This document shows positions 5,146-8,050 of a stretch of 8,050 nucleotides of DNA, in pieces. Within the stretch, counting starts at the first letter, position 1. Every line of letters starts with the position of its first letter. The translations under genes and the position numbers were made by a program. The stretch covers positions 1-8,050 of the forward strand of contig JAIENH010000537.1 of the NCBI GenBank assembly GCA_019751475.1. Direction: 5' to 3'. Under the pieces are notes generated by a model. That model did not search any database, was not told the DNA's origin, and saw only the letters and a list, made by a program, of their open reading frames with translations. This stretch comes from Cyclobacteriaceae bacterium (GTDB lineage Bacteria > Bacteroidota > Bacteroidia > Cytophagales > Cyclobacteriaceae).

Positions 5146-5808
5146 ATGAACCTAAAAAATATGGTTTTCAAACTTTTGGCACTATTAGGACTGGCAGGTT
5201 GTAACCAGACAGCAAACAATCAAGCGGACGAACAAGCATTCCCTGACAAAGAAATATTTACACTTTACAACAAGGCGGATAGTTTGGTTCGTGTTGCAAG
5301 AGTTCTGACTTTGGACAGCAAAACTTTTGACTTGCAAGTTTACGAAGTTGATATCACAACGCCTGAAGGAGCAAAACAAAAATTTATTTCAGCAGAGCAA
5401 TTGACACAACAACAACTTGACAACAAGAAAGCCGAGTTGCAAAACACTTACAATTGGACACCGTTTAAAGGACAAGATGTTTTGTTCGTTCAAATTCAGA
5501 TGCCAGGTTTCAAAAATGAAATGGAACTCTTGGACAAACGACAAGAAACAGAAAGCAAATTGGGAGAAGCACTTGAAAGAAAAAACCTCGGTGAATGGAC
5601 AGCAGGGGATTTAGGACCAGGAGGTGGTAATATGCTTTTTGATGTAAGTAATGTTGAGCAATCATTGCAGACAATTCTTCAAGTGCTACAACAAAACAAA
5701 CTTGACAAAAATGTTTTAATCGGCAGACGAGTTTTAGTTGCTGACGGAGATTGGTTTTATGAAGTGATTTATCCAACAAAGTATTCAGGCAACTTCAACA
5801 CAATGTAA
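5146..5808 (+). CDS. Hypothetical lipoprotein, 220 residues
   Basis: I do not recognise a named family. The N-terminus is a lipoprotein signal: basic start, hydrophobic core and the lipobox LAGC with C19 as the lipidated residue, so the mature protein should be membrane-anchored outside the cytoplasm. Residues 35-120 look like a mixed alpha/beta domain (VRVARVLTLDSKTFDLQVYE, then DVLFVQIQMP at 111-120). A second part (about 126-200) has an acidic and basic helix (ELLDKRQETESKLGEAL), a glycine-rich LGEWTAGDLGPGGGN (148-162), a strand MLFDV and a helix VEQSLQTILQVLQ. That order, helix, glycine turn, strand, helix, resembles a small ferredoxin-like domain. The gene is AT-richer by eye than psd or cdsA, with frequent ACA, CAA and GAC codons, suggesting a transferred accessory gene. 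No partner gene identifies its job. Confidence 0.8.
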   Translation: MNLKNMVFKLLALLGLAGCNQTANNQADEQAFPDKEIFTLYNKADSLVRVARVLTLDSKTFDLQVYEVDITTPEGAKQKFISAEQLTQQQLDNKKAELQNTYNWTPFKGQDVLFVQIQMPGFKNEMELLDKRQETESKLGEALERKNLGEWTAGDLGPGGGNMLFDVSNVEQSLQTILQVLQQNKLDKNVLIGRRVLVADGDWFYEVIYPTKYSGNFNTM

Positions 5809-6011
5809 CTTGACAACAGAAATGATGAAAGTAAATCTCTCTTACAAACTTCTTTGCGAACTTGGACGGACACGGCTTCGTGGAAAGAGTACAACTGTCG
5901 CTAACATAAGATAAACGAAATAAAAAAAGAAGGGCTTTGTTCGGTAATCAAAGTGCGGTGCATCTAATCCCTTCTTCGTTGGTCACAATATGGCTTTAAA
6001 ATTATCAAGTT
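5809..6011. other. Intergenic gap with a nested inverted repeat
   Basis: AAGAAGGG (5927-5934) pairs perfectly with CCCTTCTT (5969-5976). Directly inside, CTTTG (5935-5939) pairs with CAAAG (5949-5953), giving an asymmetric two-part stem. AACGAA (5914-5919) can also face TTCGTT (5975-5980), competing with the end of the main arm. The structure ends 35 bp before the next gene. It may be a terminator-like or leader structure, or a cassette boundary. No TAnnTTTG promoter was found, and a 30-residue reading frame at 5822-5914 is too weak to call. Confidence 0.35.
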
Positions 6012-6854
6012 ATGGAACCAACCATTGACTACGACTTTGTCGACAAAATATTACCATCGACTATTAGCTTGGTAGTTACGGGGGTATTCGCAGTTATCAT
6101 CGGAGTATACCTTGAGAAATTTAAATCTCGAGTGACAACGATTAGCTATGAAATCATATTCAACCCACTTGCGACTTCATCGCACACTGACTATTGGGGT
6201 GAAATTGAAGTTCATCACAATAAGAGGCTGATAAATCACCTAAACTTTATCACAGTAAAATTGAAGAATGACTCCAACAATGATTTACAAAATCTAAACA
6301 TTGATTTTAACGTAGACCAGAACAGTCAAATCTTAGGTCAATCAGGACAATACGACAACACTAAGTCAGGAATTTTGATAGAACAACAGCACTACAGCTA
6401 TTTTGTTGAAGTCTCAAATAGAAATCAAGTGGACTTTCAACAAAAGTTAACTAACCCAAATCACCAAACACCAGCTCAACTCACGACCGAGTTACAGTAC
6501 ATAATGACTAATAAGAAATTTAATTTGCCTGTATTTAACAGGCATACATCTGTGACAATTAACATGTTAGTTGAAAATTTTAGCGGAGTACAACCAGAAG
6601 TGAATGTTGGAGTCATTCATAAAGGAGTTAAACTTGAGCAAAAAGAAGATGAGACAACCGAATTAGGAAAGACAGTCATTTACTCCTCTGCGATTGGAGT
6701 AGTAATCTTTGGACTTTTTGTTTACGCTATTGCACGGACTTACCCGACAGCGACAAAGCCATTAATTATTACAGCTATTTTAGGTATTACTGCAAGCCTA
6801 CTTGGACTGGGTGTACTGAAAGTTTTTAGATTTCTTAAAAAAATACTGAGCTAG
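6012..6854 (+). CDS. Hypothetical three-pass membrane protein, 280 residues
   Basis: I do not recognise a characterised family. The predicted layout is a short acidic N-terminus, span 1 at about 16-35, a 185-residue hydrophilic domain, then spans 2 (222-241) and 3 (249-270), ending in a basic tail (FRFLKKILS). Basic residues right after span 1 (KFKSR) and at the C-terminus place the large domain and tail in the cytoplasm by the positive-inside rule. The domain is rich in likely beta strands (LNFITVKLKNDSNNDLQNLN, VTINMLVENF), which suggests a beta-sandwich fold, and contains an aromatic-acidic TDYWGEIEV and VFNRHTS. There is no enzymatic motif I can identify. The gene is AT-richer by eye than the core genes and, with the lipoprotein gene, forms an accessory block. 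No Shine-Dalgarno precedes the ATG at 6012. Confidence 0.75.
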   Translation: MEPTIDYDFVDKILPSTISLVVTGVFAVIIGVYLEKFKSRVTTISYEIIFNPLATSSHTDYWGEIEVHHNKRLINHLNFITVKLKNDSNNDLQNLNIDFNVDQNSQILGQSGQYDNTKSGILIEQQHYSYFVEVSNRNQVDFQQKLTNPNHQTPAQLTTELQYIMTNKKFNLPVFNRHTSVTINMLVENFSGVQPEVNVGVIHKGVKLEQKEDETTELGKTVIYSSAIGVVIFGLFVYAIARTYPTATKPLIITAILGITASLLGLGVLKVFRFLKKILS

Positions 6855-7005
6855 CCGTACTGCTGATGATAAAGGTCTTTACGCAATGGCGTGGTTCGTT
6901 GTCCTCATTTAAATTGTGTGTGGGGCAAGTCGCAACTGGTTCGGGCTTAAGCTTCATTTTTTAAACCTTCCTATTCCCCACACTGCATAAACACAAACAT
7001 TAGTC
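6855..7005. other. Gap between convergent genes with distant inverted repeats
   Basis: GTGTGGGG (6918-6925) is matched by CCCCACAC (6976-6983) across a 50-nt gap. Between them lie the palindrome GCTTAAGC and a six-T run (CATTTTTT, ending at 6962). The gap separates two convergent genes, so a bidirectional terminator is expected. The GCTTAAGC-plus-T arrangement could serve the plus strand, but the stem is short. The distant 8-bp arms could also be the ends of a small decayed repeat. Confidence 0.3.
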
Positions 7006-8050
7006 TCAAATCTTAGAAAGCGCAGCTATGTATCTATCAGGAATATCTCCTTTGGTGGCTGTTTGATAGTCGCTGTAATTGCACGGCACAATGCTGTTGC
7101 GGGCGTACACCGATTTGGAGGGCATCGGTACTTCCATCCACCAACGGTCGGTAAACTTGCTTTTGTAGAAGATCAGTGTTTCCGGTTCTACCGGCATAGA
7201 CACGGTGTACTTGGTGAAATCATTCGAGCGAAAATCCTGCTCATTTTTGCGGTGATAATAGCCTTCAATAAAATACCAGATCATCGTGGCAATCACAGAC
7301 GCAGTCTTCTTGTGAATGTCGTCCACATCGGGGCTGTAGCCATAAATACCGAGGGAACTTAGTTTTTCATTCATCCCGGCATACCAGCAAAGCTGGCACG
7401 CATCTTCACCCGTGAGCCCAAACGGCTGCGCGTGGTCGCTGCCCGGAGCATCGCTGGACCGGATGGCCGTCACGTCAAACGAAAGCAAGTCAGCCTGGCG
7501 GATAGCAGGCTCCATTTCCTGTAGGTTGGTGCGCATCTGCCCGATGCGGAAGGCTTCAAAATAAAGTTTCTCCAACACGCCAATGGAGGATGGATCAATC
7601 AGGTAACTCTGATAGGCCAGGTGGGTGTAGCTCAACAGGTAGTTGGGCTCGTGCAGCAACACTTTGTGAATGTGCTTGCGGTCGGCCGGCACACCGTGTT
7701 TGTCTTCCAGGTCGAGAAAGGCATCTACATTCAGCAGGCTCACCAATTTCTCCAGGCCTTCGTACGCCCAATACTGACCATAGCCAAGGTCATGGCTGCC
7801 GCCAATGATCACGGGCAGCACATTGCTCTCCAGCAAGATGCGGCACACTTCGCTCAGGCGCACATACGATTCATCCAGGTCAATGCCGGGGTTGAGATTT
7901 CCCAGGTCTACAATCCGGTAGGCCCCCGTACCTTTCTTGAGTTGGTATAATTTCTTTCGCACCTCGTTCGCTCCATGACTGGCACCTGCGTGGTGCCTGT
8001 ACCAGTCAAGCCCGGCGATGCTGTCGTTGCCGATTTTGGCGCGTTTGGCT
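7006..8050 (-). CDS. Arginase/formimidoylglutamase-family protein, Bacteroidota type (5' end beyond the window)
   Basis: The minus-strand frame stays open to the window edge; a GTG at 7962 is internal, since upstream codons continue with family-like sequence (IGNDSIAGLDWYRHHAG). Numbering from that GTG, the ureohydrolase fold motifs are GGSHD (54-58), DAFLD (80-84), SFDVT (161-165) and the end region with SPDVDDIHKKT (210-220). The C-terminal part, including WYFIEGYYHRK, RWWMEVP and the end IPDRY, matches the Bacteroidota proteins annotated as formimidoylglutamase. That enzyme would release formamide from formimidoylglutamate in histidine breakdown. Several manganese ligands of true arginases are missing: DAHxD is DAFLD and DxD is DVT. 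The catalytic role is therefore uncertain, and it may be a divergent enzyme or a pseudoenzyme. No other histidine-degradation gene is visible. Confidence 0.88.
   Translation of the reverse strand, partial: AKRAKIGNDSIAGLDWYRHHAGASHGANEVRKKLYQLKKGTGAYRIVDLGNLNPGIDLDESYVRLSEVCRILLESNVLPVIIGGSHDLGYGQYWAYEGLEKLVSLLNVDAFLDLEDKHGVPADRKHIHKVLLHEPNYLLSYTHLAYQSYLIDPSSIGVLEKLYFEAFRIGQMRTNLQEMEPAIRQADLLSFDVTAIRSSDAPGSDHAQPFGLTGEDACQLCWYAGMNEKLSSLGIYGYSPDVDDIHKKTASVIATMIWYFIEGYYHRKNEQDFRSNDFTKYTVSMPVEPETLIFYKSKFTDRWWMEVPMPSKSVYARNSIVPCNYSDYQTATKGDIPDRYIAALSKI

Noticed and set aside
5898..5982. Possible integron attC site between the lipoprotein and membrane protein genes (CTAAC ... GTTGG).
   Set aside because: The end boxes do not fit RYYYAAC and GTTRRRY, the arms between them pair only in part, and no integrase gene is in the window.
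7621..7950. Plus-strand 109-residue reading frame opposite the arginase-family gene.
   Set aside because: It is a shadow of a well-supported minus-strand gene with recognisable motifs.

Overview
The window looks like a chromosomal segment of a Bacteroidota bacterium, most likely of the Cytophagales type. The evidence is protein-level resemblance (a Bacteroidota-type degenerate formimidoylglutamase, short-form phosphatidylserine decarboxylase, RocG/GudB-like glutamate dehydrogenase), start codons mostly without a Shine-Dalgarno sequence, and two matches to the Bacteroidota -7 promoter box TAnnTTTG. Taxonomy below phylum is an inference.

Layout. Positions 1-1261 carry the 3' part of a CPBP-family membrane protease gene overlapping by 14 bp a complete cdsA (CDP-diacylglycerol synthase, GTG start). 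Positions 1472-2746 hold a hexameric-type glutamate dehydrogenase behind a leader with a -7 box and two small inverted repeats. A 75-aa DUF2283 protein follows at 2813-3040. A two-gene minus-strand unit comes next, DUF4160 (3563-3826) then DUF2442 (3279-3566), coupled by an ATGA overlap, with its own promoter-like sequence and a hairpin after its end. Positions 3969-4093 hold three inverted repeats, one with 16-bp arms, in front of psd (4115-4777).

Downstream of psd, a 368-bp gene-free interval contains a strongly structured block (4849-4946: a perfect 12-bp stem, then a nested stem-loop) and another good hairpin (5030-5058). Two accessory genes, AT-richer by eye than the core genes, follow: a 220-aa lipoprotein (5146-5808) and a 280-aa three-pass membrane protein (6012-6854). 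The window closes with a minus-strand arginase/formimidoylglutamase-family gene running off the right edge.

How the genes fit together. CdsA makes CDP-diacylglycerol; Psd converts phosphatidylserine, made from it, to phosphatidylethanolamine. These two genes are often neighbours in Bacteroidota (from memory), but here about 2.85 kb separates them. That interval holds glutamate dehydrogenase and three small proteins of families common in mobile, toxin-antitoxin-like neighbourhoods. Glutamate dehydrogenase and the formimidoylglutamase-like protein both touch glutamate metabolism but are far apart and on opposite strands. The strongest leads are the structured intergenic elements, the DUF4160-DUF2442 unit with possible insertion footprints, and the incomplete metal site of the arginase-family protein. 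I found no rRNA, tRNA, CRISPR array or transposase gene.
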